DNA of 64,000 nucleotides from Cryptomeria japonica (taxonomy: Eukaryota > Streptophyta > Pinopsida > Cupressales > Cupressaceae). The DNA lies in contig NC_081413.1 of NCBI RefSeq assembly GCF_030272615.1, positions 562,966,510 through 563,030,509 on the forward strand, in the 5' to 3' direction. The notes under the pieces are model-generated. The model ran no database searches. It had not been told where the DNA came from and saw nothing but the letters and a program-made list of their open reading frames with translations. The translations under genes and the position numbers were made by a program. This document shows positions 56,401 through 64,000 of the stretch, piece by piece; within the stretch, counting starts at the first letter, position 1, and every line of letters starts with the position of its first letter.

Positions 56401-59400
56401 TTTTTTCCTTGGAATGTAAATGCGATATCCTTTAGTATTTTCACTATAGCCAATGAAGATACCTCTTTTTCCGGATGGTTCTAGTTTTGTCCTCTTTTCT
56501 TTAGGAACATGTATATATACGGGACAGCCAAATATCCTTAAATGACTTTAAGTTTGGTTTGTTCCCTGTAAAAGCTTCTTCAGGAGTTATGTTTTCTAGA
56601 ACTGAGTGCGGACATCTATTTTGAATGTAGACTGTTGTATTTGAAGCTTCTGCCCAGAATGAAGTGTGTAAGTTTTGGTCATGCATCATGGCTTTTGCTG
56701 CTTCAATTATGGTTCTGTTCTTTCTTTCTGCTACTCCATTCTGTTCTGGATTATATGGTACAGTATCCTCCCTCTTAATCCCAACAGAATTACAAAAGTC
56801 TTTGAAGTTGTCAGATGTATATTCTCCCCCATTGTCGGATCTTAACACCTTAATTTTCTTCCCTTACTGGTTTTCTACTAGTGCCTTGAATTCTTTGAAC
56901 TTAGATAGTACTTCATTTGAGTCTTTGCACTTTAGAAAACATATCCATGTTTTTCGAGAGTAGTCATCAACAAAGATTATGTAGTATAAGGATCCAATTA
57001 GGGATGGTGTTGACATGGGACCGCATAGGTCTAAGTTATTTAGTTCTAAAATAACTTTTGATTTGTGCTTGCTTGAGGGAAAAGAAACTTTCACATTCTT
57101 TCCCAAGGCACATCCTTTGCAAATGCCTATGTGTTCAGATTTTAGTTGGGGCAGTCCTGAAGTAATCTTCTTTATGTTGGATAGAGCACTATATCTTAGG
57201 TGTCCTAATCTTTTGTGCCATAATTCATTATTATTTGAAACTTCAAGATTTAGTGCTTCCTTTTGATCACTGCATAGTTTGTATAGGCTACCATCTCTTG
57301 AACCTACTGTTATGGCATTTTTGATACTTGTATTTTTAGGCCAGAGTAGAACTTTATCTTTATTGAAGGTAACCCGATATCCTTGATCAGCTAGGCCTGA
57401 GATTGAGACTAGATTTCTTTTTATTCCAGGTACAAACAGAACATCCTTTAATTGTAGAGATACTCCATTTCTTAGTTTGATAGTACAGGTCCCAATTCCT
57501 TTCACAGGATATGTGGAATTATCTCCAATAGTAACCTCTTCACTTGAGTGCCCATTAAGTGTTTCAAACTGATTTTTGAATCCAGTTATATGCCTCGATG
57601 CTCCACTGTCTATGATCCAAGTGTTTTTATTTGTATTTATTTCGCTTGATAGGGCTAAGAAGAAAAGTGAGTTTTCTCCTTGAATTCGGCTAGAGTAGCT
57701 TGTGTTTTCTTCCTTTCTGGACAATTCCTATGAGTGTGCCCATATTTGTCGCATTTGTAACACTGAATTTTAGACATATCTCTTTTCTGATGGTTTTTAT
57801 TTCCTCTCTTCCGTTTGGATAACTTTTTCTTTTTGTTGAAGGTATTTGTATTAAGTGCTTGGATTTCTCCTTCTTTATTTGGCCCTAATCCTCTTGAGAT
57901 TAGTCGAGATTCCTCTTGAATGCACTCATTCTTAAGTTGTTCAAATTTGGGTAAGGGGGGTGTTCTGCTAATACATTGAATGTAGGATTCCCATGAAATT
58001 GGTAATCCTCTTAGGGCTATGAGAGAGATTTCTTGATCATCTACCTCATTTCCAATAGTTTGTAATTGGTCTTTTACTTCAGATATCCTTGAAAAGTATG
58101 TAGATATTGTATCATCTTTATTCATCTTTATGTTTAAAAGTTGTTGTTTCAAGGTTAACATTCTTCTCGCATTGTTAACTTCATATGTATTTTTAATGGT
58201 TTTAAATACTTCATATGCTTTAGGCAGTCTGGCTATAGATGGAAGAATATGATCTTTGACTGAGTCAATAATTATTTTCTTTGCTTTATTATTACACCTT
58301 TTCCAGGTAGATTTCTCTGGTTCATCATTTGGCATGTCTAGATTCTCTTCTATGTAAGACTCTAATTCTAGTTCTTCAAGAATGGCAATGATTCGTATCT
58401 TCCAGGAAACGAAGTTGGAGGCTCCTTCGAGTCTATCTTCCACTCTCATATTACTTGACATTTTGAATATTTTCTTAGTCGGATATATCCTCTGCGTATA
58501 TAGCCTCTGCGTCAATTTGTTATTTACTTCCGATAAATGCTTATGAGTAATATGACTATCTAATTTATTCTCTTAATAACCTGGCTCTGATACCATGTTG
58601 TGAAATATGGATCGAAGAATAATGACAACGATTCTGGAAGACTGATTGCCGTGAGTTATTGATCCTCTCCATCATTGAATCCAGTTTAAATACAAGAGGA
58701 AAGGTTGCCTACGTAGGGACATGTCCATACGTGGCAACTGCCACGTATGGACATGCCCCTATGGAGGCAACCGTTCATAACAATTAGTTTGTTTATGTTT
58801 AATTTCCGAACTGTATGCTCTTTTAATATATCACTCTCCAGATAATAACCGATTTGAATTTAAACATTTTTTACACAAAGGAAAAACTATTTATATGTTT
58901 TGTAAATAAATTTACAAATTTTTCTTAAAATTATTTTGTAAACATATATTTTTAATGTTCCAAAATTTTGCCCAACTTTTACCTTATCCAAAATTTTAAA
59001 ACAATTAAGTCTACCAAATTTGAGTTCAAATTTTTCAACCAGATCCTATCCATCTAAGGCTGCAATTTTATGGGGGATTCAGGATCTATTTTGAAGGAGA
59101 AGGAATCCTATGAAACAAAAAAATAAATATGCTACAAGATTAATTACAATCTTTCAATAACTAATAGCAGTCCTTAATTTCAAATTGAAGATTTGTGGGT
59201 GGGTGCCTTTGGGATGAGATTAGAAATTGCCCCGCTTAAGATTTTATTTATGCCTTGTCAATCATCAGGAGTTTTAAATTCTCACTAATTAATTTTGTTA
59301 TTTATTTATATTTATTTACTCTGTTAAATTGAGTATGCAAAATAATAAAATTCATAAGACCACAAAATTCATTATATATGTATGCACTACAAAATTCATC

Positions 59401-61087
59401 GACCATGAATTTTGGAGCTTAAACTTTTAAGTTTAAACTGCACTATAAAATTCATAGACCACCAGTTTTGAAATATTCCTAAAAAATCTCAACAGCACCC
59501 ACTAAAAATTTTTAGAAAACCCTATTCATAAGATCACATCCTATACTATTTGTTCTCTATATTTTAATATAGGTCGCTTATGATTCGAAAATAGAATTTA
59601 AAATATTTATATATCTTATCTCTCAAAAACAAAACCAATGTAAAGAAATGGGAGAACGGTAAAAACGTGGTGTATAAGCTGTGCCACTACTAAGTCCGAG
59701 ATGGTATGTGATGAATGCAATAGCCGCATGAAAGCAACAGCAATAAAAGAAATAGGTGAACAGAGTAGATAGTGCGGAGTAGAAAGAACAAAAAACATTT
59801 TCCTAAAAACAAAAAAGGGGTCCATTCCATTACCTTCATAAATTTGGCAGACCCAAAATATTCCTCCTGTTTGAGACGAGAAGTTTTCACGAAACGCGAA
59901 ACATATGTTGCCTTTCCATCTTTAATTCTCAAGCCATGCACCATTCTGTACCAGATCAGTTCCACGGTCACAACTCAAAAACATTTGAAATATGCATCAT
60001 AAGTCTCAAGCTTGCGAGTTACCTTAAATAATACTTTTAACATTTCTTTTCATAATTATGTATGAAATTAAACATTATTGGGTGTTTTCCTTTCATTGCA
60101 GTAACCCAAAGGGTAAAGGTTAAATGATACAGGTACTCTCCATCGGATTCTTTCTCAACATCATTTGTCATTTTAAGTTTTGGATGTTCAGAATAATATA
60201 TAATATGTTTATCATTTTTTAAAATAAATAAAATTTAATGATGAATAAACAAATCATAAATTACTTTTACTTGAGATTGGATTAATCCCACATGATAATG
60301 CAAAAAGATGAATTCAACAATACGGATGCAGGGGCAAATCAATGTCAACTGTTTAAACAAATCGATAATAATTAAACAGCCTGCAAATTGTTTGTTACTT
60401 GGAATTTCAGATGTACTAAATAACAAACAATGTATAGGCTTGTTTAAGCTTTATCTACGGAGCCAAACTTCTGGTAGCGACTGCCTGCTCAACAGCATTT
60501 CCAATTTTGAAGTTCTTTTGAATCATTTCTTAATTAAGAAATGCTTTCTGTGCTAACAAGTTGAAGAAACAATGGAAATTGAACGCACCCGTCTCCGTCG
60601 AACCTGCAAGCAGGCATAACATATAGGCATTCCTTAAAAGATTTATACATAGTGAAATCGGAGGAATCAAATTGAAGCTAATTAAGTGGAAGGGAAAAAA
60701 GTGTTACCAGTGATAGCCAGCAACTGGTGCAAATTTGGGATTGGGACCAACCCGTACAAATTCTCCATCCAAGCATTTCTAATATAGTCCAAAAATATTA
60801 CTCGCCCATAAGATAGGTCGTATTTAACCGCAAGCAAAAATAAAGGAGAATTCCGTACTTACAGGGAGATGACCGATAACAGGCAAATCTGCATGCGGTG
60901 GAGTTTCATGCTGGGCAGGAGCAAAATTGCCAGATAAATAATGCATAGGTTGGGCAGAGGCATAGAGCGTACGAACCACCAATTTCTCGGCCAAATCGAT
61001 CAAAGTCGAGACCGTGCCCTTTTTGGGACAAGGGCTAACCTCCGTTATGTCTCCATTTTGATTAGTGATTTTCGAAGGTTTCTCCAT
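36263..61087 (-). CDS. CCD1: Carotenoid cleavage dioxygenase 1, exons 1-6 of a longer gene
   Basis: Six exons on the minus strand join in phase and encode about 195 residues matching the N-terminal third of plant CCD1, a cytosolic, iron-dependent enzyme of about 540 aa that cleaves carotenoids and apocarotenoids to volatiles such as ionones. Landmarks: [10 protein letters not shown]-type word (here [10 protein letters not shown]) with [15 protein letters not shown], then [54 protein letters not shown], and [20 protein letters not shown]. Exons: 61087-60863, 60778-60708, 60603-60589, 59945-59834, 36532-36433, 36325-36263. The iron-binding histidines would be encoded in later exons, which I do not find in the window. 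Intron 4 is 23.3 kb; intron 6 would exceed 36 kb if the gene is whole. All splice sites are GT-AG except intron 5, GC-AG. No chloroplast transit peptide is apparent, as expected for CCD1. Confidence 0.92.
36433..36532 (-). CDS. CCD1: CCD1 exon 5 (100 bp), GC donor
   Basis: Acceptor TATCTGCAG; reads [11 protein letters not shown] to [10 protein letters not shown] plus one base. The exon ends GGAGCAG before GCAAGA, a GC rather than GT donor. Joining there to exon 6 gives [12 protein letters not shown] in perfect agreement with the family. Confidence 0.9.
36533..38400 (-). other. CCD1 intron 4, left part
   Basis: AT-rich intronic sequence. I find no coding exon or clear element. A 110-codon ORF on the plus strand at 36735 has Lys/Asn-rich low-complexity content and no family match that I recognise. 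Confidence 0.45.
38401..38482 (+). repeat. Compound microsatellite (TA)n(GA)n
   Basis: An A-rich lead-in, then about 13 TA units, then about 20 GA units, ending at 38482 next to the SINE-like element. Confidence 0.95.
38483..38605 (-). mobile_element. tRNA-derived SINE-like element
   Basis: On the minus strand: GAGTTTGCCTAGTGGTGGAGA (A-box-like TGCCTAGTGG) and, about 35 bases on, GGTCACAAGTTCAAATCTC (B-box-like GTTCAAATC). This spacing and the words are typical of tRNA-derived plant SINEs. The 3' side runs into the TC-rich microsatellite. Ends and duplication are not resolved. Confidence 0.55.
38606..39365 (-). other. CCD1 intron 4, unassigned
   Basis: No gene or clear repeat seen. A 111-codon ORF on the plus strand near 39119 crosses into the solo LTR and is not credible. 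Confidence 0.4.
39371..40624 (-). mobile_element. Solo LTR, 1254 bp, target duplication CTAAG
   Basis: Left end TGTAATGGACAC and right end GGGGACATTACA, with CTAAG immediately outside both (39366-39370 and 40625-40629). On the minus strand it begins TGTAATGTCCCC, resembling the TGTCATGTCCCC start of the chromovirus LTR at 23742, so a Ty3/gypsy origin is likely. It holds a minisatellite at 39720-39900. No coding capacity. Confidence 0.85.
39720..39897 (+). repeat. Minisatellite, CACTATTCACGCGGCACTGTAGCAAAT-like unit
   Basis: Six to seven copies of a 26-28 bp unit within the solo LTR; variants alternate CACGCGG and CACACGG. Confidence 0.88.
40630..42581 (-). other. CCD1 intron 4, unassigned
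   Basis: AT-rich, with a short direct duplication TTTATGAAAAATCAATAATGAGGAAAGACTTT at about 42004 and 42045 (first 20 bases TTTATGAAAAATCAATAATG). No gene seen. Confidence 0.4.
42847..43056 (+). repeat. Hairpin-repeat array, family C, left part
   Basis: Four inverted repeats of the form ACTTGCAATCGGGTC, short loop, then GACCCGATTGCAAGT with substitutions, spaced about 50-65 bp (42847, 42911, 42959, 43030). The array is split from its right part at 46959 by the nested solo LTR. Confidence 0.85.
44231..45950 (-). repeat. Hairpin-repeat array, family B', about 175-bp spacing
   Basis: Eleven copies, in the minus-strand sense TTTCGCTCCTGACCCTT, a 3-base loop, then AAGGGTCCAGAGCGAAA. Starts on the plus strand near 44231, 44403, 44615, 44790, 44965, 45143, 45341, 45526, 45691, 45870 and 45911. 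The outer arms match family B exactly; one inner pair is swapped (T-A there, A-T here). Confidence 0.92.
45976..46036. repeat. Near-perfect AT-rich palindrome
   Basis: Arms of about 28 bp (TATATGGAATATAACATTTAAG and its near complement) meet at TATAAGCTTATA. The palindrome and about 60 flanking bases (CATCCTG, CTCTCAAACATCCTG, CATTATAACTCCT) recur at 52853-52975 inside the TIR element. Confidence 0.85.
46959..47440 (+). repeat. Hairpin-repeat array, family C, right part
   Basis: Six to seven inverted repeats of the ACTTGCAATCGGGTC/GACCCGATTGCAAGT type, spaced about 60-90 bp, each with different substitutions in both arms; the last (47409) is degenerate. It ends about 180 bp before the decayed ORF. 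Confidence 0.85.
47621..51028 (+). pseudogene. Decayed U3-encoded large protein, third homologue
   Basis: ATG at 47621 follows an acceptor-like GTTGCAG. The frame shifts between about 48060 and 48111, then runs with stops at 48717, 49725, 49935, about 50158 and 50436, and shifts again before 50795. Homology to the two intact proteins is visible throughout: KYDKYQ and GTKIGHVD near the start, [18 protein letters not shown] at 48156, [15 protein letters not shown] and [18 protein letters not shown] near 48570-48700, PPWLSS near 49863, [15 protein letters not shown] near 50070, and a helical C terminus. No named family recognised. Full-length decay shows that this LTR is older than the other two. 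Confidence 0.85.
51259..51270 (+). promoter_or_regulatory. TATA box of the third giant LTR
   Basis: CCTATATATACA about 230 bp after the decayed ORF; R-U5 follows to 53273, interrupted by the TIR element. Confidence 0.55.
52132..53254. mobile_element. Non-autonomous TIR element (ends approximate)
   Basis: Terminal inverted repeat GTTTTAAAACTC (52136-52147) against GAGTTTTAAAAAC (53244-53256). ACAAAA stands at both edges (52126-52131 and 53255-53260), a possible 6-bp duplication. Sub-terminal parts are rich in GACTCG, ACTCGTGAG and CTCGCGAG words, many self-complementary. No transposase coding. The inner part (52853-52975) is shared with the solo LTR at 43170-46547, including an AT-rich palindrome. 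Confidence 0.6.
53279..53836 (-). other. CCD1 intron 4 between two elements
   Basis: No coding or repeat signal that I can support. Confidence 0.4.
53837..54132 (-). repeat. Copia 3' LTR, 296 bp
   Basis: On the minus strand, TGTTAAGATATAG to TTTCACAACA. It includes a CACGTATGGACATG inverted pair (GTCCATACGTG..CACGTATGGAC). Confidence 0.9.
54133..54145 (-). other. Copia polypurine tract
   Basis: On the minus strand GCTAAGAGGGAG directly precedes the LTR start TGTTAAGA. Confidence 0.7.
54532..57724 (-). pseudogene. Copia pol: protease, integrase, reverse transcriptase, RNase H
   Basis: Reads in the minus direction from 57724. Protease: [13 protein letters not shown]. Integrase: HKRLGH with CKGC zinc-binding words, [22 protein letters not shown], then [11 protein letters not shown]. 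Reverse transcriptase: [29 protein letters not shown] with YVDD intact. RNase [23 protein letters not shown] and the [11 protein letters not shown] word. Lesions: TAA at 56864-56866 within integrase, a frameshift near 56530, and TAG at 55720-55722 where a Lys codon is usual. It overlaps the end of gag in another frame. Confidence 0.92.
57655..58461 (-). CDS. Copia gag with CCHC zinc knuckle
   Basis: ATG at 58461 ([13 protein letters not shown]); the frame is open a little further upstream without ATG. About 268 aa. An N-terminal Copia gag domain with [11 protein letters not shown] and [20 protein letters not shown], then a Lys-rich stretch and [14 protein letters not shown], a CCHC nucleocapsid knuckle. 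No stop inside. Overlaps the start of pol by about 70 bp, in a different frame. Confidence 0.88.
   Translation of the reverse strand: MSSNMRVEDRLEGASNFVSWKIRIIAILEELELESYIEENLDMPNDEPEKSTWKRCNNKAKKIIIDSVKDHILPSIARLPKAYEVFKTIKNTYEVNNARRMLTLKQQLLNIKMNKDDTISTYFSRISEVKDQLQTIGNEVDDQEISLIALRGLPISWESYIQCISRTPPLPKFEQLKNECIQEESRLISRGLGPNKEGEIQALNTNTFNKKKKLSKRKRGNKNHQKRDMSKIQCYKCDKYGHTHRNCPERKKTQATLAEFKEKTHFSS
58580..58595 (-). other. Copia primer-binding site (initiator tRNA-Met)
   Basis: On the minus strand TGGTATCAGAGCCAGG directly follows the LTR end CACAACA; this is the complement of plant initiator tRNA-Met 3' end. Confidence 0.93.
58596..58855 (-). repeat. Copia 5' LTR, truncated
   Basis: Matches the 3' LTR from TTTCACAACA back to AATCGGTTATTATC, then identity stops; about 36 bases of the U3 start are missing. 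Confidence 0.88.
58856..59833 (-). other. CCD1 intron 4, right part
   Basis: AT-rich sequence directly after the exon 4 donor. No other exon or element seen. Confidence 0.5.
59834..59945 (-). CDS. CCD1: CCD1 exon 4 (112 bp)
   Basis: Acceptor CTGGTACAG; the first base completes Gly, then [20 protein letters not shown] continues to [11 protein letters not shown]. Donor GTAATG, phase 0. The next exon lies 23.3 kb away. Confidence 0.92.
59946..60588 (-). other. CCD1 intron 3 (643 bp)
   Basis: Intron between the micro-exon and exon 4. AT-rich; nothing else recognised. Confidence 0.7.
60589..60603 (-). CDS. CCD1: CCD1 exon 3 (15-bp micro-exon)
   Basis: Acceptor GCTTGCAG, donor GTGCGT. The 15 bases complete Trp and encode FDGD plus two bases of Gly, linking exon 2 and exon 4 exactly in phase and supplying the conserved HWFDGDG word. 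Confidence 0.88.
60708..60778 (-). CDS. CCD1: CCD1 exon 2 (71 bp)
   Basis: Acceptor TATATTAG; reads [20 protein letters not shown] then GYH and the first two bases of a Trp codon. Donor GTAACA. Intron 1 is 84 bp. Confidence 0.92.
60863..61087 (-). CDS. CCD1: CCD1 exon 1 (75 codons)
   Basis: ATG at 61087 with G at +4; ends with codon CCT of GHLP before the donor GTAAGT (60862-60857), phase 0. No upstream in-frame extension was needed to match the family. Confidence 0.92.
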
Positions 61088-62235
61088 GGATCCTCCGTCC
61101 TATTCCCTTGTCTCCAGAGTATTCTTTGCGGAATTGTACTACCAATAGGATCATTTAACATTCAGGTTTAGGACACGGCCACGGTGTAAGTGTTTGAACC
61201 TGATGTTATCTGCAAATAGATTTAGGAGAGGTGGTCATGTAACAGCCTTATATTTACATTCAAAGCTGTCTTTAAACGGATACGTTTGAAATATTAATTT
61301 TTTTTGTTCGGAGGATTTTGTCTCATTTGGACTTAGAGTTAATGATTGGGGTTTTCATCTTGTCACGGGGCACAATTTCATAAAGTTGGTGTCTTGCATT
61401 CATAAGACTTGGAGCTCTTCCTTTGTTAAGAATCAATCATTGAAAGATTATTGAATCAATTTTATTTCAATTTATAGATTATATTTAATTTCAATAGTTC
61501 AATGTTGGTTCTATATGTTTTATTATTTTGTGTAAGGTTTTTGTTTTGTTTTTTTGGGTTTAATTTTGATAATTATATTTTTTTTGTTATTTAATATTTA
61601 TTAGGGGAGAAACTCTATTAAATCAGGTTTTCGTGTGTGGGCTCCTTAAAAAATAGAGTTGGAGCTGTTGAGATTTTTAAGGAATATTTTTAAGTTGTTG
61701 GTCCCACGAATTTTGTAGAGCCCTTCGACTTAAAAAATTTCAATTCCAAAAATTAAAATAGAATACAACTGAAAAAAATTCATTTTCCCTACAAAATTAA
61801 TTTTTAAAGGGAAATCTAAACTTAGATGTTTGACAAGTGGCAAATAACAATCTTGAGTTGGTGGGGCACCTAAAATGTAAGGGCTCCTATTATAAAGGAA
61901 AAGATTCCAAATAATCTCCTAGCCAAACATTTTTTTTAGCCAATTTTTTTCTTCATGGGACCTCCTTTTCATGAAAAATAGAAGTTAAGCCCCCCATGCG
62001 ACCCCAGCCTTAATTGATCATATACAAATAGTTGTGAGGATATTTGTTATAATTTAATTCATTAATTAAGTATCTTCTCACTATTATTGGAATATTAAAA
62101 AATAATAAAATATTTAATATAGGATCAAAACTAAGATGTTATTAGATGTTTTAGTTTTATTAACGTATGAATATGTTGAAATATCAAGTACTAGTGGTCA
62201 AAATTAAACTCCATAAGACACATAAGACAAACTAA
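61088..62235 (-). promoter_or_regulatory. CCD1 upstream region
   Basis: Contains the presumed promoter and 5' untranslated region. I cannot point to a convincing TATA box at a suitable distance. The distal part (from about 61500) is very AT-rich. Confidence 0.4.
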
Positions 62236-62241
62236 AATAAA

Positions 62242-62290
62242 ATGTACATATACATACATACATATACATACATACATGCATGCATGATGC
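62242..62290 (+). repeat. Short CATA/TGCA microsatellite
   Basis: TACATACATACATATACATACATACA-like run (first 20 bases TACATACATACATATACATA) followed by TGCATGCATG. Confidence 0.8.
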
Positions 62291-62771
62291 AGGAGCATCC
62301 CCGGTTCACAGCAATCTTGCATCAACCAAAAACATTTTTCCTTTTTGTTTTGTTTTCTGTTTGCAGTTTAAGTTTTCCTTTCTATGTGTCCCAGTTTTGG
62401 CTCATCGGATCCTGTGGAGTTGGATTCTACGTGAAGACTTGATCATATTTCTTTCTTTCAAACTACATCTCGTTTGGACCATTTTCCGACAAAATATCGC
62501 CACTGATTTCCATGGCAGTTTCTTGTTACCGATTGTTCCTTTGTTACCGGTTGCCTGAGACCTATTCTGGTGATCTATCGGAACCCATTCTGAAGCTTGT
62601 AAAGCCTTGAGCGTTGATCTCGATGTTTCTTGGTGTGTAGTCGACCTTCTACATTTATTCCTTTGGGTTTTCCAAAGGAATCTCTTGGCGGAGGTCAACC
62701 TTGTTCATTTTGCACATTAGGTCTTGTTCTTCGGGTTTTGATCCCTTTTGGGTCGACTGGGTCCTTTGGAT

Positions 62772-62773
<2 letters not shown>

Positions 62774-62840
<67 letters not shown>

Positions 62841-62856
62841 TATATATATATATATT
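62774..62856 (+). repeat. (TA)n microsatellite
   Basis: About 38 TA units with one GA interruption near 62838. Confidence 0.97.
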
Positions 62857-63174
62857 TGTAAGCATTCTTTAAAATGTAATCAATTAGAATCAATCAGAGG
62901 ATCAGATAGATAGACTATGCCTAGAAGATAGATCTTTCAATTCAAGGTCCTGATTGTAACCTATTCTACCAGGCCCGTGTGTCGATATGTTGTAACCCGG
63001 TTGTTTTTTATTAATGAAAAAGCAGGTTTTGAAGGGGCCCCGAAACCCTCTACAAGCAAGACTTGAACAGCAAAGCCATGAGAAACAGAGAGAAATAGAA
63101 CAAAAGGAAAAAAACCAGCGGAAAATCGAGGAAAACCCACAAAAGCCCCTAAAAGCCAGCAGGCTATCCAGGAA

Positions 63175-63519
63175 TCAAATTTTATCCAGGGCTTTAGCCA
63201 GGGTGCTGCTAATTTCTTGCAGCTCTTTGATGTTGTCTTTGAGGTTGGGAGGGTCCTTGGCCACAACAGCCACAACTTTCTTGATACTGGCCCTGGTTCT
63301 CTTCGCAGTTCCGCCCGCCAGGGTAGCATCACCACCACTTCCAGTCTGGATGGTCTCCTCCTCCAGGTTAAGATCCACAGCCGGTTTAGGAGTGTGGTCA
63401 AAGACCTTGGCAATGTCTTCCAAGTTTTTGGTGACAGCAAAGAGGATACTTGGGATAATTTCCATCAGATTTTTCATCGCTTTTTTTCCCTCTTCCAGCG
63501 ATTTTACCTTATTCTCCAT
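63175..63519 (-). CDS. Small minus-strand ORF, 114 aa, unknown
   Basis: ATG at 63519; a Lys/Glu/Leu-rich, heptad-like N terminus (MENKVKSLEEGKKAMKNLME) suggests a coiled coil. A second minus-strand ORF of 61 codons (63591-63776), Lys/Glu-rich, precedes it in another frame. Downstream on the minus strand lies AATAAAA near 63012. It could be part of a LINE or gag-like remnant or an antisense LTR gene. I do not recognise the protein. Confidence 0.3.
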   Translation of the reverse strand: MENKVKSLEEGKKAMKNLMEIIPSILFAVTKNLEDIAKVFDHTPKPAVDLNLEEETIQTGSGGDATLAGGTAKRTRASIKKVVAVVAKDPPNLKDNIKELQEISSTLAKALDKI

Positions 63520-63814
63520 TTCTTGCTTCCAATTAATATGCTCTTTGTTTTCATCCTTCCTCTTTTTATCCGAATTTATCCCTTGCTTCTCTAGGTTTTC
63601 AGGGTTTCGTAAGTCCGTCTGTTGAAATTCATTCTGGCCTCCGAGGGCTTCTTGAGATTATCCAAGATAAGCCCCTCACCAGCACTTTCCTTGTCCTTGC
63701 TATCCCTTTCCTCAGTCAGGTTCTTCTCAAAGCCTTTGTTTGTTTCCTTCTCAGAATTAACTTTCGTTTTCCTCATTATCCTTGAGGTCCCTCCTCACTA
63801 GTGATTGCTTCAAG

Positions 63815-63826
63815 TGGTATCAGAGC
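63815..63826 (+). other. Primer-binding site (tRNA-Met type)
   Basis: TGGTATCAGAGC, complementary to the 3' end of initiator tRNA-Met, standing two bases after CTTCA. It marks the start of the internal region of another LTR element whose gag lies beyond the right edge. Confidence 0.7.
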
Positions 63827-64000
63827 GAATTTTCATTTCGGAGGTTGCGTGTTCTCAATTTTGTTGTAGGGTGGCGGATTATGGATCCGACCTGCAATTG
63901 TAGAGGACTAGCGTGAATCAATGGTGTGAAGAGGAACTAGGAATGGTGGAGCACATGAGAATGCAAACCCTATTGTGATGGAGATGTTGTGAGGAATAGA

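Larger units (their letters stand above)
53837..58855 (-). mobile_element. Ty1/Copia LTR retrotransposon, decayed, 5' LTR truncated
   Basis: Minus-strand element with LTRs at 53837-54132 and 58596-58855, primer site at 58580-58595, polypurine tract at 54133-54145, gag and a pol of Copia order (protease, integrase, RT, RNase H). The LTRs differ at roughly ten positions over about 260 bp by eye, far more than those of the giant element. The right (5') LTR lacks the first 36 or so bases of U3, so no target duplication can be read. Confidence 0.92.
62285..63812 (+). repeat. Candidate 5' LTR of an element running off the right edge
   Basis: The right end is supported by a tRNA-Met primer site two bases after GCTTCA at 63812. 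TGATGCAGG at 62285 is a possible left end: it forms an imperfect inverted pair with TGATTGCTTCA. Only one LTR copy is in the window, so the left boundary is a guess. The interval includes a long TA microsatellite and a minus-strand ORF. Confidence 0.4.

Noticed and set aside
59616-59825. Extension of CCD1 exon 4 beyond the donor at 59833
   Set aside because: The sequence after KFMK departs from the family, while the IGDLKG exon at 36532 continues it exactly.
63014-63625. 203-codon plus-strand ORF near the right edge
   Set aside because: Composition is Ser/Phe-rich in the second half and mirrors the Lys/Glu-rich minus-strand frame; no family match that I recognise.

Overview
The window reads as nuclear DNA of a seed plant, most probably a gymnosperm. 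It holds one recognisable host gene, the 5' part of a carotenoid cleavage dioxygenase 1 (CCD1) gene on the minus strand, whose introns are enormous and packed with LTR retrotransposons. Nearly everything else is retroelement sequence in nested insertions. The host assignment is inference from the CCD1 exons, intron gigantism and the element families.

Layout. 1-22097: a young, giant Ty3/gypsy element with Tat-lineage features, whose LTRs are about 7.5 kb. The 5' LTR is cut by the left window edge; internal gag-pol lies at 7399-14533; the 3' LTR is about 14534-22097. The LTRs differ at only about 16 positions by eye. The element sits inside the integrase of an older chromovirus, whose C-terminal end, chromodomain, 3' repeats and 3' LTR follow (22098 to about 24660). 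26605-33993: a 7.4 kb solo LTR of a related family with a perfect 5-bp target duplication (CTACT). 36263-61087: CCD1 exons 6 to 1 (minus strand). Intron 4 is 23.3 kb and contains a tRNA-like SINE, a 1.25 kb solo LTR (TSD CTAAG), a third giant solo LTR (42587-53273, TSD TCCCA) that was itself invaded by a minus-strand solo LTR (43170-46547, TSD GTATG) and by a small TIR element, and a decayed Copia element (53837-58855). The right edge holds microsatellites and the 5' end of another LTR element (tRNA-Met primer site at 63815).

The main discovery candidate is a shared LTR architecture. All three giant LTRs carry, in the U3 part and in sense orientation, (i) an array of interspersed hairpin repeats, (ii) a large ORF of about 1070-1210 codons encoding homologous proteins, and (iii) a TATA box 190-260 bp downstream of that ORF, followed by an R-U5 section of about 0.8-0.9 kb ending in CAACA. 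The hairpin sequences differ between families while the hairpin form is kept, including a compensatory base-pair swap between two families. The ORF is intact in the 5' LTR of the full element and in the 26.6-34.0 kb solo LTR, broken by one nonsense codon in the 3' LTR of the full element, decayed in the third LTR, and absent from the nested minus-strand solo LTR. I do not recognise the ORF product as a named family.

How the parts work together: a genomic transcript of the full element should start after the TATA box at 6531, run through the primer site, gag and pol, and end in the 3' LTR after the U3 ORF. The U3 ORF would therefore be the 3'-most gene of the genomic RNA. A second TATA-like box near the LTR start and splice-like sites ahead of the ORF suggest it may also have its own spliced transcript; that is inference.
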